A stretch of 64,000 nt of DNA from Micromonospora coriariae (GCF_900091455.1 NZ_LT607412.1:62001-126000), one strand, 5' to 3'. Numbered from the stretch's first letter, positions 1 to 9,395 are shown. Notes: generated by a model not told the origin, from the sequence alone. Made by a program: numbers and translations.

Positions 1-209
1 CGACACGGACGAGGTCTAACGGTCAGCCACGCTTTAGCACACCCTTAGCGACCCCTTAACCCTCTCACGCAGAGACTTCGGATTCCATCGGTGCGTTCGC
101 GCGCCGCCGACGTGAAAAGAGAGGCCCTTCTTCGTATCCGTACCACCGGTATCCCTCCGCTGGCGACAGCGCCAGACGTGGCGGGATACGGGAATTAGGA
201 GGATTTGCA

Positions 210-1652
210 GTGGTCAGACGGAATGTGGCACGGCTCGTCGTCGCGTTCACGGGGGTGATCGCTCTGCTGCTCGGGGGGCAGACCGCCGCCTTCGCCGCGC
301 CGACCAACGACGACTATCTCGCCGCCATCGCGGTGGAGTCCATTCCCTTCACCACCACCATCGACACCAGCGACGCCACGTCCGACCCGACCGATCCGAC
401 CGGGTGCTACAACAACGGATCGGTGTGGTTCAGCTTCACCCCGACGCGGGACATGTGGATCCAGGCCGACACCATCGGCAGCAACTACAACACAGTGCTC
501 TCCGCCTGGACCGGCGACCAGGGGGCACTGACCCTGGTCGGCTGCAACGACAATTACTACAGCCAGGACGCGCGGCTCGCCTTCACCGCCAACGCTGGCA
601 CCACCTACCGCTTCATGGCCGGTTACTGCTGCGGCAACGGCCGCGACGGGGGCGGTTCGCTTCGGTTCTCGGTCAAGGAGGTCCTGCCGCCGACCAACGA
701 CGACTTCGCCGACGCGATCCCGGTCGGCGCGCTGCCCTACACCGAGGCGCAGGACTACCAGGGTGCCACCCGGGAGACGGGCGAGCCCTCGTCCTGTTTC
801 ACCCCGACCCGTACGGCCTGGTACTCGTACACACCGACGACCACCGAGTCGATCACGGCCCGAACGAGCCCCGGCTATGCAGGCATGGCCGTGTACACGG
901 GCTCCTCGCTCACCGACCTGGCCATGTCGGAATGCACCACCCTCTACAGCTATCGGCCGCTGACCTTCCGCGCGCAGGCGGGTACGACGTACCTCTTCCA
1001 GGTGGCGGCGGACGGAATCAACGTGCACACATTCCAACTGGAGGCCGCGAAGCAACCCATAGCCGATTTCTCCTACTGGCCGAGCGAACCCAACTCGTAC
1101 GACCGGATCAGTTTCAGCAGCTCCGTCAATGACCCGGCGGGTGCGGGCATCTCCTCCTACGCCTGGGACTTCGGTGATGGGACGACGTCGGCCGACCCGA
1201 ATCCGGTCCACCAGATAACAGCTGATGGCGATCACACGGTCAGATTGACGGTACGAACGCCTGACGGGCGGACCGCGTCCGCCACCCACGTGATCCGGGT
1301 GCGCACCCACGACGTCGCAATCGTGCGGATGACGGTGCCCACGACGGCGCGGGTGGGGCAGACCATCGGAGTCGACGTCCACGTGCGGAACACCCGGTAC
1401 GACGAGAGCGTACGGGTCGAACTCGAACGCAGCACTCCCACATCGGGCTACCAGCCGGTCGGGGCGTTGACCCAGCCAGTCCCGGCCGCGAGCAGCAACA
1501 AGACCACCCGATTCTCGTTCACCTACACCGTCACCAGCGACGACCTGGCCTACGGGAAGCTCACCTTCCGGGCCTCGGCCGACCCGAGCCCGAGCCGCGA
1601 CGCGCTCCCAGCGGACAACGAACTGCTCTCGACCCCGGTCATCATCAAATAA
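210..1652 (+). CDS. Secreted PKD-domain protein
   Basis: 480 aa, GTG start with GGAGG at 197-201. A Sec signal peptide is clear: arginines at 3-4, a hydrophobic core at about 9-23, and AFA/A cleavage near residue 29. The mature protein begins with two related beta-rich modules, each opening with PTNDD (about residues 31-150 and 155-285). A PKD domain follows (about 290-365) with the diagnostic SYAWDFGDGT motif, then a CARDB-like beta-sandwich (about 365-480) starting HDVAIVRM. No catalytic domain is visible, so a role as an extracellular binding or adhesive protein is inferred. It is monocistronic and followed by a strong hairpin. Confidence 0.85.
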   Translation: MVRRNVARLVVAFTGVIALLLGGQTAAFAAPTNDDYLAAIAVESIPFTTTIDTSDATSDPTDPTGCYNNGSVWFSFTPTRDMWIQADTIGSNYNTVLSAWTGDQGALTLVGCNDNYYSQDARLAFTANAGTTYRFMAGYCCGNGRDGGGSLRFSVKEVLPPTNDDFADAIPVGALPYTEAQDYQGATRETGEPSSCFTPTRTAWYSYTPTTTESITARTSPGYAGMAVYTGSSLTDLAMSECTTLYSYRPLTFRAQAGTTYLFQVAADGINVHTFQLEAAKQPIADFSYWPSEPNSYDRISFSSSVNDPAGAGISSYAWDFGDGTTSADPNPVHQITADGDHTVRLTVRTPDGRTASATHVIRVRTHDVAIVRMTVPTTARVGQTIGVDVHVRNTRYDESVRVELERSTPTSGYQPVGALTQPVPAASSNKTTRFSFTYTVTSDDLAYGKLTFRASADPSPSRDALPADNELLSTPVIIK

Positions 1653-1656
1653 GTCG

Positions 1657-1691
1657 GCGGCGCCCCGGATCGTCAAGACCCGGGGCGCCGC
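1657..1691 (+). terminator. GC-rich hairpin after the PKD gene
   Basis: GCGGCGCCCCGG (1657-1668) pairs perfectly over 12 bp with CCGGGGCGCCGC (1680-1691), with an 11-nt loop, starting 4 bp after the stop codon. There is no U-tract, as is common for actinobacterial hairpins. Confidence 0.75.
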
Positions 1692-2039
1692 TCAACGCCG
1701 GGTCCAACTTTGATGCCTGGTGGGATCCGGGACACCGACGCGTCGGTGCGAAGGGACATCAGGTATCCGCTCAGCTCATCAACAGGCTCTGCCGATACGC
1801 GGCGCGATCTCATGGTTCTGACGGGCTTAGCCGGCCCCACCCGGACGGCTTGGAGTGGCCCCACCCCGAAGGCGACCCGATGCCGATCTCGGTAACGCTG
1901 AGGGGCAGGCGAGACGAAGGTCGCGGGACGAGCATTGATCGTCGCTCTCGATAACCGGCACGTCTGGCGCGTATTTCCGGGCGGTGCCGCACGATGGTTG
2001 GGTCAAGGTGCGGTTGGTTCCACCAGTGGCGGCCGCTCG
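1692..2039. other. Gene-free stretch before the IS debris
   Basis: About 350 bp with only short overlapping open frames of arginine/proline-rich composition. No recognisable gene, repeat or promoter was seen. Confidence 0.5.
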
Positions 2040-2361
2040 CTAGACCGGACCAACAACAGCCCAGCGCCGAGGACGAGCACCCCGAACTGCTCGCGGAGCA
2101 GGTCGATGAACGCGCGCTACTCGACCATCGGCACTCGGTGGGTGCGTCGGTACTCCCGCAACAGCCCGGCCCCGACGAACTCGGCCCACGTCACCGAACG
2201 GGCGCCGCACGGCTCCGTGCGCAGCACAGGTTTGTCTCTCGCCCCTTACGCTCGTCCCCTTCCAGCCAGCAGTGCAGCGTCGACTGCACCACCCGCAGCA
2301 GCCGGGCAGCGTCCGTCTCCGAGAAGGCCTCACGCTCCGGGACACTCAATCCAGCGCCAGT
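2040..2361 (-). pseudogene. DUF433-like wHTH protein, frameshifted and interrupted
   Basis: On the minus strand the translation reads SETDAARLLRVVQSTLHCWL followed by EGDERKGRE. It then shifts frame into ARSVTWAEFVGAGLLREYRR and THRVPMVE, a TAG stop, and RAFIDLLREQFGV. This matches my memory of DUF433/HTH proteins (LRVPQSTLHWWLEGGERRGR...SVTWAEFVEAG). It therefore carries at least one frameshift and one nonsense codon. Its N-terminal end is cut where the IS256-type left end begins near 2362. It is probably the chromosomal gene into which that IS inserted. Confidence 0.6.
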
Positions 2362-3003
2362 GGGTCTGTAAGAAGAACGGTGTAACTCCTGATCAAGGAG
2401 CGGCACCTGATGACGGAAACGACGATGGCCGTGGATACTTCCGCGGTGGCGAAGAAGAAGAACCCGGTGGGTAAGCCGGCGGACGGTGTGGACGCGGAGT
2501 TGGTCGGCCGCCTGGTCGAGCAGGCCCGCGCAGCGGGCCTGCAGCTGACCGGCGACGGCGGTCTCCTGCAGCAGCTCACGAAGCGGGTGATCGAGGCCGC
2601 CCTGGACGGTGAGATCACCGACCACCTCGGCTATGACAAGGGCGATCCAGCGGGCAACAACGGCGGCAACTCGCGCAACGGTGCCCGCGGCAAGACGGTT
2701 CTGACCGAGGTCGGCCCGGTCGAGATCACCGTGCCGCGTGACCGTGACGGCAGCTTCGAGCCGCAGATCGTCAAGAAGCGGCAGCGCCGGTTGACCGGGG
2801 TCGAGGACATGGTGATCTCGTTGTCCGCTAAGGGATTGACGACCGGTGAGATCGCCGCGCACCTGGCCGAGGTGTATGGCGCTGACGTGTCACGCCAGAC
2901 CATCTCCACGATCACCGACAAGGTCATCGACGGCATGACCGAGTGGCAGAACAGGCCCCTCGACCCGGTCTACCCGGTGATCTTCCTCGACGCCGTGCAC
3001 GTG

Positions 3004-3011
3004 AAGATCAG
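3004..3011. repeat. Left target-site duplication AAGATCAG
   Basis: AAGATCAG immediately precedes the left inverted repeat of the ISL3-type element. An identical copy follows the right end at 4684-4691. An 8-bp duplication is characteristic of ISL3 insertions. Confidence 0.92.
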
Positions 3012-4683
3012 GGCTCTGTCGCCGGTTGTGTGAAGGGGATCAGTGCGCGAGGAGGACGCGTTTGCGGAGCAGGTCGAGGCCGGCGCGGCCGAACATCTGC
3101 CGTTTGATCATCTTGAGGCGGTTGATGTTGCCTTCGACCGCGCCGGAGCTGTGCGGCAGGGTCAGGCCGTTGCGGACGGCGTCGAAGTCGCGGCGCAGGT
3201 TGCGGGCGAACCCGGCCAGCGGCGTGAGGGTGTCGACTTCGACCGTGGTGATCCACATCTCGAGGCGGTCGCCGTGGCGGCCGGTCATCATGACCGCGAA
3301 GTCTCGCACGTGTTTGACCAGCCGGTTGATGTCCCGATCACGGCCGCGCAGCTCGTGAAGTTTGGTCGCGTCGCGGGCGTCGAGATGGTCAGGATGAGTC
3401 ATGATCCACGAGGTGACTTGACGCACCGATGGCGGTTTCGGGCCGGGGTGTGGGGCGTGGCCGAGGCCTTTGCGGAAGCGGCGTAGGTAACGCTGGACGG
3501 CCAGTTCTCCGCCGGGATAACCCTGCTGTTTGATCTCTCGGAACAGCTGCGTGGCGTTGCGCTGTCCTTCGTTCCAGCGGTGGTGCAGGTAGGCGACGTA
3601 GTCGTCAACCAGGTGCGCGCGTTGCTCGGTGACGGCGGTCAACTCGGTGAAGCTGGCCGCGTTCAGGTATTTGCGGACCGTGGCCTGGTGCAGGCCGAGC
3701 TTGCGGCCGATTGCGGACTTGTTCAGTCCCTGTGCGGCGAGCTCGTGAACAGCGCCGTGATGTTCACGCAGGCGGGTCACGATCTTCTTCTCGGGTAGCG
3801 GCTGCACCTCGGCGGGCATGGAGTCGTCCGCCGCCGAGGGTGCCGGGGCGACGAGCCGGGACCGATAGGCGTTGACGGTCTTCTCGACCGCCTGGCCCAG
3901 GTTCTGCCAGAGATGGAACCGGTCCGCGACCTGAACCGCCTGCGGGGCTCCAGAGCGGGCGCCTTCGCCATAGCCGCCGGCCCGGTCCCGGCAGATCACC
4001 TCGATCTCGGGGTGCTGCCGCAGCCACTCTGCGAGGCTGTCACCGTCGCGGCCGACGAACATGTCGACCGGGCGGTGGCTGTCCATGTCGATCAGCACAG
4101 TGCCGTAATGACGGCCTCGGCGGAACGCGAAGTCGTCGACGCCGAGGACGGTGATCGGCGTCTTCGGCGGGTCAGGCAACGCCTTGACCAACCGCAACAA
4201 CGTGTCGCGACCGGCAGCGACCCCGATCACCAACGCCAACCGGGAACCGGCCCGGCCAGCCAACGCCAAACCAATCTGCGTCAGTACGCCCCGCAGCCCC
4301 GGCGTCAATCGCGCATGCGGACTGGTCAGCCCCTCGATCTGCTCGGCGAACGTCCGCGCCGGGCAGGTGTTGTTGTCGCAGCGGAACCGCCGGATCCGCA
4401 CCTCAAGCAGCAACGCCGTCCCGGCGATCGCGACATCACGCAACCGGCGCTGATACCGGCCATGAACCCTGGCTGACCGCTGCTGGCACCGACCACACCG
4501 CGCGGTCTCCGCCCGGACCCGCGCGGACAGCACCACGACGCCGTCACGCTGCTCAACCGTCTCGATGGACAGAAGCGAGAGATGCGGCAGTAACTGCTCC
4601 ACAAGTGAACACGCCGGACATGATCAACGAAAGCACCGAGTTGGCGACGGACCTGTCCACATCACAAGATCGGCGACAGAGTC
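3012..4683 (-). mobile_element. ISL3-family insertion sequence, complete
   Basis: 1672 bp, bounded by imperfect inverted repeats: left GGCTCTGTCGCCGGT (from 3012) and right, read inward, GACTCTGTCGCCGAT (from 4683). Similarity extends roughly 22 bp. It is flanked by 8-bp direct repeats AAGATCAG and sits inside the IS256-type transposase reading frame. The single transposase gene occupies most of it. The matching target duplications suggest a fairly recent insertion. Confidence 0.92.
3040..4602 (-). CDS. ISL3-family (IS204/IS1001/IS1096/IS1165) transposase
   Basis: 520 aa, full length. The N-terminal zinc-ribbon region has paired cysteines (CGRCQQR near 36-39 and CDNNTCPAR near 75-80), followed by an HTH segment. 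The DDE catalytic core begins VLGVDDFAFRRGRHYGTVL (first Asp), has VICRDRAGGYGEGA (second Asp), and ends with SGAVEGNINRLKMIKRQMFG (Glu). All signature residues are present with no internal stops, so the enzyme is probably functional. Start ATG at 4602. Confidence 0.95.
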   Translation of the reverse strand: MEQLLPHLSLLSIETVEQRDGVVVLSARVRAETARCGRCQQRSARVHGRYQRRLRDVAIAGTALLLEVRIRRFRCDNNTCPARTFAEQIEGLTSPHARLTPGLRGVLTQIGLALAGRAGSRLALVIGVAAGRDTLLRLVKALPDPPKTPITVLGVDDFAFRRGRHYGTVLIDMDSHRPVDMFVGRDGDSLAEWLRQHPEIEVICRDRAGGYGEGARSGAPQAVQVADRFHLWQNLGQAVEKTVNAYRSRLVAPAPSAADDSMPAEVQPLPEKKIVTRLREHHGAVHELAAQGLNKSAIGRKLGLHQATVRKYLNAASFTELTAVTEQRAHLVDDYVAYLHHRWNEGQRNATQLFREIKQQGYPGGELAVQRYLRRFRKGLGHAPHPGPKPPSVRQVTSWIMTHPDHLDARDATKLHELRGRDRDINRLVKHVRDFAVMMTGRHGDRLEMWITTVEVDTLTPLAGFARNLRRDFDAVRNGLTLPHSSGAVEGNINRLKMIKRQMFGRAGLDLLRKRVLLAH

Positions 4684-4691
4684 AAGATCAG
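4684..4691. repeat. Right target-site duplication AAGATCAG
   Basis: Identical to 3004-3011 and directly adjacent to the right inverted repeat of the ISL3-type element. Joining here restores the IS256 transposase frame (VKIR-DGKV). Confidence 0.92.
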
Positions 4692-5132
4692 AGACGGCAA
4701 GGTCGCCAACCGGCCCATCTACGTTGCCCTGGCAGTCACGGTCGATGGGACCCGCGACATCCTCGGCCTGTGGGCGGGTGACGGCGGGGAGGGCGCCAAA
4801 TTCTGGCTGCAGGTCCTGACCGAATTGAAGAACCGCGGCGTCGACGACGCCTGCATGGTCGTCTGCGACGGGTTGAAGGGCCTACCCGACGCGATCGCCG
4901 CGACCTGGCCCCTCGCGGTGGTCCAAACGTGTGTCATCCACCTGCTCAGAGCCTCGTTCCGGTATGCGGGCCGGCAACACTGGGACGCTATCGCCAAGGC
5001 ATTGCGGCCGGTTTACACCGCGCCCACCGAGGCGGCCGCGCAGGCCCCCTTCGACGAGTTCGCCGAGGCATGGGGCGGCCGATATCCGTTGCCCCGGACC
5101 TGCACCAGATCAACGCCGGGCGGCAAGGACTC

Positions 5133-5339
5133 CTACGCGATCACGGTCACGCTCGCGTCGCGATGCGCCTGCTTGCCGAAGTACCGGTCGCCGACGATGC
5201 CCAGGCCCGCCCGGATCCGGACCTCCTCGACCAGTTCGCCCGACGGCGCCGGCGGCGGACCGTCCGCGGGCCGACCCACATATCGATGTACGGGCGGGGC
5301 CAGCAGCTGGACGATCCGCCGCATGGCAGCCAGCGTCAC
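5133..5339 (-). pseudogene. MOSC-domain protein, N-terminal fragment
   Basis: Begins at GTG 5339, overlapping the stop of the upstream hydrolase by 4 bp (GTGA), so the two were translationally coupled. The translation MRRIVQLLAPPVHRYVGRP, then ELVEEVRIRAGLGIVGDRYFG and AHRDASVTVIA, is typical of the first part of MOSC (molybdenum cofactor sulfurase C-terminal-like) proteins. It terminates after about 68 aa at 5133, where the conserved domain should continue. The loss coincides with the missing right end of the IS256-type element, so an IS-associated deletion is the likely cause. Confidence 0.7.
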
Positions 5340-6943
5340 CCGATGACCTTGGGCCTTCGCATTGGCGCGCCATCGAACGGATGCGCGGCCGGGGCCGCCT
5401 CGAACGCCTGACGCAGGTGCAGGGCGACCTCCTCTTGGGCGTGCGCGGCCTTGTCCAGCACCGCGGCAAGGCCGAAGAAGTCGTGCATCACTCCCCCGTA
5501 ACGGACCGACGTGGCCCGCACGCCGGCGGCCTCCAAGCGGGCGCACCACTCGTCGCCCTGGCTCTGCAGCACGTCGCGGTCGGTGGTGACGATCAGTGTC
5601 GGCGGCAGACCGGCGAGGCCCTGCACGGAGAGCGGAAGCAGATCGACCCTGGGGTCTTTCAGGCTGTCGGTCACGCCACGGAAGGCGTGCATCATCATCC
5701 AGGACAGCAGTGGACGATTCAGCGGCCGGGCGTCTGCGGCGTCCCACATGGACGCGCCGTACTGGGCGGTGGTGGTCAGCGGGCAGACGAGCACCTGCGC
5801 CACGGGCAGTGGCTCACCTGCCTGCTTGAGCTGACAGCAGGTCGCAGCCGCCATGTTCGCCCCGACGCCCTCCCCGCCGATGGCGATGTGTGACGCGTCG
5901 CCGCCGAGCCCGGTGGCGTTGGTCAGGAGCCACCGGTAGGTGGCCAGCACATCCTCGTGGGCGGCCGGGAACACGTGCTCGGGAGCCTTGCGGTACTCCG
6001 GCGACACCACGATCGCGCCCGTCCGGTTGACCAGGGCGCGGCAGGACGCGTCATAGTCGTCGTTCGTGAACAGGGTCCAACCGCCACCGTGCACCCACAT
6101 CACGACGGGCACCGGATCGGAGGTCTGGCCGAGCGGCTTGTAGACGCGTACGACCAGATCACCACCCGGGCCGGGCACGGTGACGTCCGCTGCAGATCCG
6201 ACCTCCTCGGGGTCCGTCGGCCGCCCGTCCTGCCGCAGGATCTCCATCGCCGCGTCGGCGAGGCTCGGCTGCTGGCGGGCCTGCTCGAGGGTGAGGAGCT
6301 CATACGGGGCCAGGACCAGTCGGGACCAGGTGTCGAGGATCCGCTGCGCCTGGGTGTCGAGCAGCCAGGAGGCGTCGGTCGACAGGACGTTGCTGCGGCC
6401 GGATACCCTGTCGCGTACCTTGTCCATGAACCCGGCGGCACCGAGCATGAGCCTGCGACGGCGTCCGGTGGGCGGGACGGTGGGATGCGAGCGGGCAGGG
6501 GCCCACCCCTTGGCGGCGAGGTACCGCTCGCCGAGCCGACCCATCTCCTGCGCGCCCACCGCCCGACGCAGCGCCGGCAGGAACTCCCGTTCCTCCTTCT
6601 CGATGTGGTGCCGGACACCGCCGATCAGCTTGTTCAGCGCCCGCTCGAATTCGCGGCTGCCGGGATCCGCATGGTCGAGCAGGACGAGCAGCCTCTTGAG
6701 GGCCTGGTGCTCGCCCCGCCCCTCCTCGGCGTCCGCGGCGGCGCCGATCTCGGCCAGCGCCGGATACAACACCTCCTCCTCGGCGTGGGCGTGCAGGGCG
6801 CGGCCGTAACTCACCTGGTCGACCAGCATGCGCCGGTCACCGCGTCCGGCCTCGAGGTGCTCGAAGAGGCGGTTCGCCACCACGTGCTCGTCGGCGATCA
6901 GGTGGTCGAGGTCGCCCGGCAAGGTCGCGTACGGCAGCGTCAT
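5336..6943 (-). CDS. Hemerythrin HHE domain fused to HSL-type alpha/beta hydrolase
   Basis: 535 aa from ATG 6943, chosen because GGAGGAGGAGG lies just upstream (an upstream ATG at 6964 lacks this). Residues about 5-150 form a hemerythrin domain with diiron-ligand motifs: ADEHVVANRLFEHL, HAHAEEEVLYPAL, EHQALKRLL and HHIEKEEREFLPAL. Residues about 255-520 form an alpha/beta hydrolase of the hormone-sensitive-lipase type, with the oxyanion motif HGGGW (285-289), TTDRD (Asp, about 453) and MHDFFG (His, about 485). The expected GDSAGG nucleophile elbow reads GGEGVGAN, so the serine is replaced by glycine. The protein may therefore be non-hydrolytic or use other chemistry. An oxygen, NO or iron-sensing role for the HHE part is inferred. 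Confidence 0.88.
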   Translation of the reverse strand: MTLPYATLPGDLDHLIADEHVVANRLFEHLEAGRGDRRMLVDQVSYGRALHAHAEEEVLYPALAEIGAAADAEEGRGEHQALKRLLVLLDHADPGSREFERALNKLIGGVRHHIEKEEREFLPALRRAVGAQEMGRLGERYLAAKGWAPARSHPTVPPTGRRRRLMLGAAGFMDKVRDRVSGRSNVLSTDASWLLDTQAQRILDTWSRLVLAPYELLTLEQARQQPSLADAAMEILRQDGRPTDPEEVGSAADVTVPGPGGDLVVRVYKPLGQTSDPVPVVMWVHGGGWTLFTNDDYDASCRALVNRTGAIVVSPEYRKAPEHVFPAAHEDVLATYRWLLTNATGLGGDASHIAIGGEGVGANMAAATCCQLKQAGEPLPVAQVLVCPLTTTAQYGASMWDAADARPLNRPLLSWMMMHAFRGVTDSLKDPRVDLLPLSVQGLAGLPPTLIVTTDRDVLQSQGDEWCARLEAAGVRATSVRYGGVMHDFFGLAAVLDKAAHAQEEVALHLRQAFEAAPAAHPFDGAPMRRPKVIG

Positions 6944-7808
6944 CGGACACCTCCTCCTCCACACTTACCGCAACCGGCACCGCCTTCGCGGCATAACCTC
7001 GCATGTCGCCAAGAACCCGAACGGGCGGGTCGACGCCGGTCAGCGCGCGTCCCAGCCAGGCGTTGACGCCCGGCTCCAGCTGACGCCACCTCACCCTGCG
7101 GGCATGCCTTCCTGAGCGGATGTCCGGCGAGCGCATTCACTGACCGATCGAAGCGATTCAACCGACGGCGACCACCCTCGACCCGCTCGGCGGACGTACC
7201 TCTCAGCCATCCAGTCAGACCCAAGCAGGTCATGTCATGAGCTGTTCGACTCGCATCGCCGGCGCCGAGACGGGCAGGGCCTACACCGTGCCCCGTTGCG
7301 CTGGGCGACCACCCCGACCGCGGCACGATGGGTGCGGCGGTCGCGCCACCGCCGCACCTGCTGGTCCAGACGTGAGATGTGCTGATCCATCTGATCTACC
7401 TGCACAGGACGTCGGTAGCTACGACGCGTCGAACCGACACGCGGGGTAGCCCTTACTGGCTGGGCTCCGTGGCGTCGTGATGCCTAACGAGCGGGCGATG
7501 GGCGCCGGTCCTCGGCTTCCGGTCGGCGTCACCCTCGACACGGAACGGGGTGCCCAGGCGGGTCATCGCACCCGAACTTGCGTCAACGGCAGGTGTGTGG
7601 TCGAAAGGCTCATCTGCTCCCGATGCTTCACGGAACAAATTCGAGTCATGCCCGGTTAAATCAGTCAAGAACTGCTCCAAGTTTGGCGCGCCACGGCGCG
7701 ACCCGCTCGCACATGCAAGCCGGGTGCCGAAAATGCGCGGGGCGCATTCGGCCGCTCGCCGGGATCCGTTTCGCTCGGCCCGCCGAACCCTAACCCAGAA
7801 AGCCATCG
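6944..7808. other. Gene-free stretch upstream of the DEAD-box gene
   Basis: About 860 bp without a convincing gene. The open frames on both strands have GC-driven arginine/proline-rich composition and no recognisable motif. The segment around 7450-7800 is less GC-rich than its neighbours but shows no repeat or IS end that I can identify. Confidence 0.5.
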
Positions 7809-7838
7809 TTACGGCTTGGGCTGGGGTGTGGGTAGAAT
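7809..7838 (+). promoter_or_regulatory. Candidate promoter of the DEAD-box helicase gene
   Basis: TTACGG (7809-7814) and TAGAAT (7833-7838) are separated by 18 bp. The -10 is good and the -35 weak. It would give an untranslated leader of about 110 nt before ATG 7954. No experimental support. Confidence 0.4.
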
Positions 7839-7953
7839 TGATTAAGCAGCCCGCCGGTTTACGACCCGGCCTGCATCTGACGTCGACCACCACGCGCCGC
7901 GACCAATCGGTCAGCGCCGTGCAGGGCGACCCCTTCCACGTTCGGAGACTCCC

Positions 7954-9381
7954 ATGGCGGCACGCCGCCCCAGCAAGACACGCCTTGTCACACCCACCTC
8001 CTTCGCCGACCTCGGCGTGCCCGGCCGCCTGGTCGCCGCGCTCGAGCAGGCAGGCATCAACACGCCATTCCCGATCCAGGCCGCGACGCTCCCGGATTCA
8101 CTCGCCGGACGCGACGTGCTCGGTCGGGGCCGCACAGGTTCGGGCAAGACATACGCCTTCGCCCTCCCGGTCCTCGCCCGGCTCTCGGCCGCCACGTCTG
8201 CGCGACTGCCCGGCCGCCCGCGCTCGCTCATCCTGGCGCCCACTCGCGAGCTGGCAACCCAGATCGAAGCAACGATCGCACCGCTCGCCACCGCGCTGTC
8301 GCTGCGGACCGCGACGATCTTCGGCGGAGTGAGCGCGCGGCCACAGGTCGCTGCACTGCGTGCCGGAGTCGATATCCTCATCGCCTGTCCCGGCCGGCTC
8401 GCCGACCACGTGTCGACCGGCCACGCAAACCTCGACGCCGTCGAGATCACGGTGCTCGACGAGGCGGACCACATGGCCGACCTCGGCTTCCTGCCGGTCG
8501 TACGGCGACTCCTCGACACAACACCGCCCCGCTCGCAACGGCTGCTGTTCTCCGCGACGCTCGACGCGGGCGTCGACGTCCTCGTGCGGCGATACCTCTC
8601 CAACCCAGTCACCCACAGCGTCGACTCGGCGATGTCCCCGGTCGCCGCGATGACCCACCACGTGCTCCGGGTGCGTCACGATGATCGGCTCCCCGTCCTG
8701 ATCGACCTGACGGCCGCCCCGGGGCGCACGCTCGTGTTCACCCGCACGAAGCGGGGCGCCAAGAAGCTGACCAGTCAACTGGTCGCCTCCGGCGTGCCCG
8801 CCGTCGAGCTGCACGGCAACCTGGCGCAAAACGCCCGAACCCGCAATCTGGCGGCGTTCTCCGCCGGCGACGCCCGCACACTTGTCGCGACCGACATCGC
8901 GGCGCGCGGTATCCACGTCGACGATGTAGCGCTCGTGATCCACGCCGACCCGCCAGCCGAACACAAGGCATACCTGCACCGCTCCGGGCGGACCGCGCGT
9001 GCCGGAGCGAGCGGCACAGTCGTCACCCTGATGACCGACGACCAGGTCACCGACGTGCGCGACCTCACCCGCCAGGCCGGCATCAACCCGACGATCACCC
9101 GCCTCGGCCCCGGTGACTCGCTGCTCACCGAACTCGCCCCGGGCGAGCGCCGCTTCGTGACGCCTCCCGTAGCGACAACGAGGCCGCATAGCGGACGAGG
9201 CCACAGCGCCACGCGGCGCCCGGATCCGCACACAGCCGCGGGCGGATCGACCGCCAGCGCGGCGCGCGGGACAGGCTCGGAAAGTCGTCGGGCGAGTGCG
9301 GCGGAAACCACGTCCCCGCCACGGGGCGCCGCGGCGTTCTCGTCCGGCACACGGGTTGGCAGCCGGCGCGGTCAGCGTTGA
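7954..9381 (+). CDS. DEAD-box ATP-dependent RNA helicase (RhlE-like)
   Basis: 475 aa, start ATG 7954 with GGAG eight bases upstream. All core motifs are present: Q motif (TSFADLGVPGRLVAALEQAG with FPIQ), motif I GRTGSGKT (about 60), APTRELATQ, DEAD (D169), SAT (about 200), TDIAARGIHVDDV and HRSGRTARAG (about 342). A C-terminal basic, low-complexity tail of about 75 residues is typical of RNA-binding extensions in actinobacterial members. The next gene is a cold-shock protein, consistent with a shared role in RNA unwinding at low temperature, but each has its own upstream signals. Confidence 0.95.
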   Translation: MAARRPSKTRLVTPTSFADLGVPGRLVAALEQAGINTPFPIQAATLPDSLAGRDVLGRGRTGSGKTYAFALPVLARLSAATSARLPGRPRSLILAPTRELATQIEATIAPLATALSLRTATIFGGVSARPQVAALRAGVDILIACPGRLADHVSTGHANLDAVEITVLDEADHMADLGFLPVVRRLLDTTPPRSQRLLFSATLDAGVDVLVRRYLSNPVTHSVDSAMSPVAAMTHHVLRVRHDDRLPVLIDLTAAPGRTLVFTRTKRGAKKLTSQLVASGVPAVELHGNLAQNARTRNLAAFSAGDARTLVATDIAARGIHVDDVALVIHADPPAEHKAYLHRSGRTARAGASGTVVTLMTDDQVTDVRDLTRQAGINPTITRLGPGDSLLTELAPGERRFVTPPVATTRPHSGRGHSATRRPDPHTAAGGSTASAARGTGSESRRASAAETTSPPRGAAAFSSGTRVGSRRGQR

Positions 9382-9395
9382 CAGCGAAGACACCG

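Larger units (their letters stand above)
2362..5090 (+). mobile_element. IS256-type element, interrupted and right-truncated
   Basis: The left end is placed at about 2362 (GGGTCTGTAAGAAGAACGG), shortly before the transposase start. The element is split by an ISL3-type insertion at 3012-4683. Transposase homology resumes at 4692 and stops at about 5090, where the frame changes to unrelated sequence, so the C-terminal third and the right inverted repeat are missing. The element cannot transpose on its own. The exact left boundary is inferred from resemblance to other IS256 ends. Confidence 0.75.
2410..5090 (+). pseudogene. IS256-family (Mutator-type) transposase, split
   Basis: The N-terminal piece (2410-3011, about 200 aa) contains DHLGYDKGDPAGNN, SRNGARGKTV and VEITVPRDRDGSFEPQIV, which are typical of IS256 transposases. 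It runs to FLDAVHVKIR with the first catalytic Asp. Removing the ISL3 insert and one target copy restores the frame exactly: VKIR continues as DGKVANRPIYVALAVTVDG at 4692, followed by MVVCDGLKGLPDAI and CVIHLLRASFRYA. The sequence ends at EAWGGRYP near 5090, before the catalytic Glu region. Insertion followed by truncation has inactivated it. Confidence 0.9.

Noticed and set aside
195..1676. Long minus-strand open frame of 493 codons antisense to the PKD gene
   Set aside because: Composition is arginine/glycine/valine-rich with no motif; the plus strand has a signal peptide, PKD motif and ribosome site.
7237..7449. 70-aa plus-strand frame before the DEAD-box gene
   Set aside because: No ribosome site and GC-driven composition; not supported as a gene.
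8098..9393. 431-codon minus-strand frame across the DEAD-box gene
   Set aside because: Antisense shadow of a gene with all helicase motifs.
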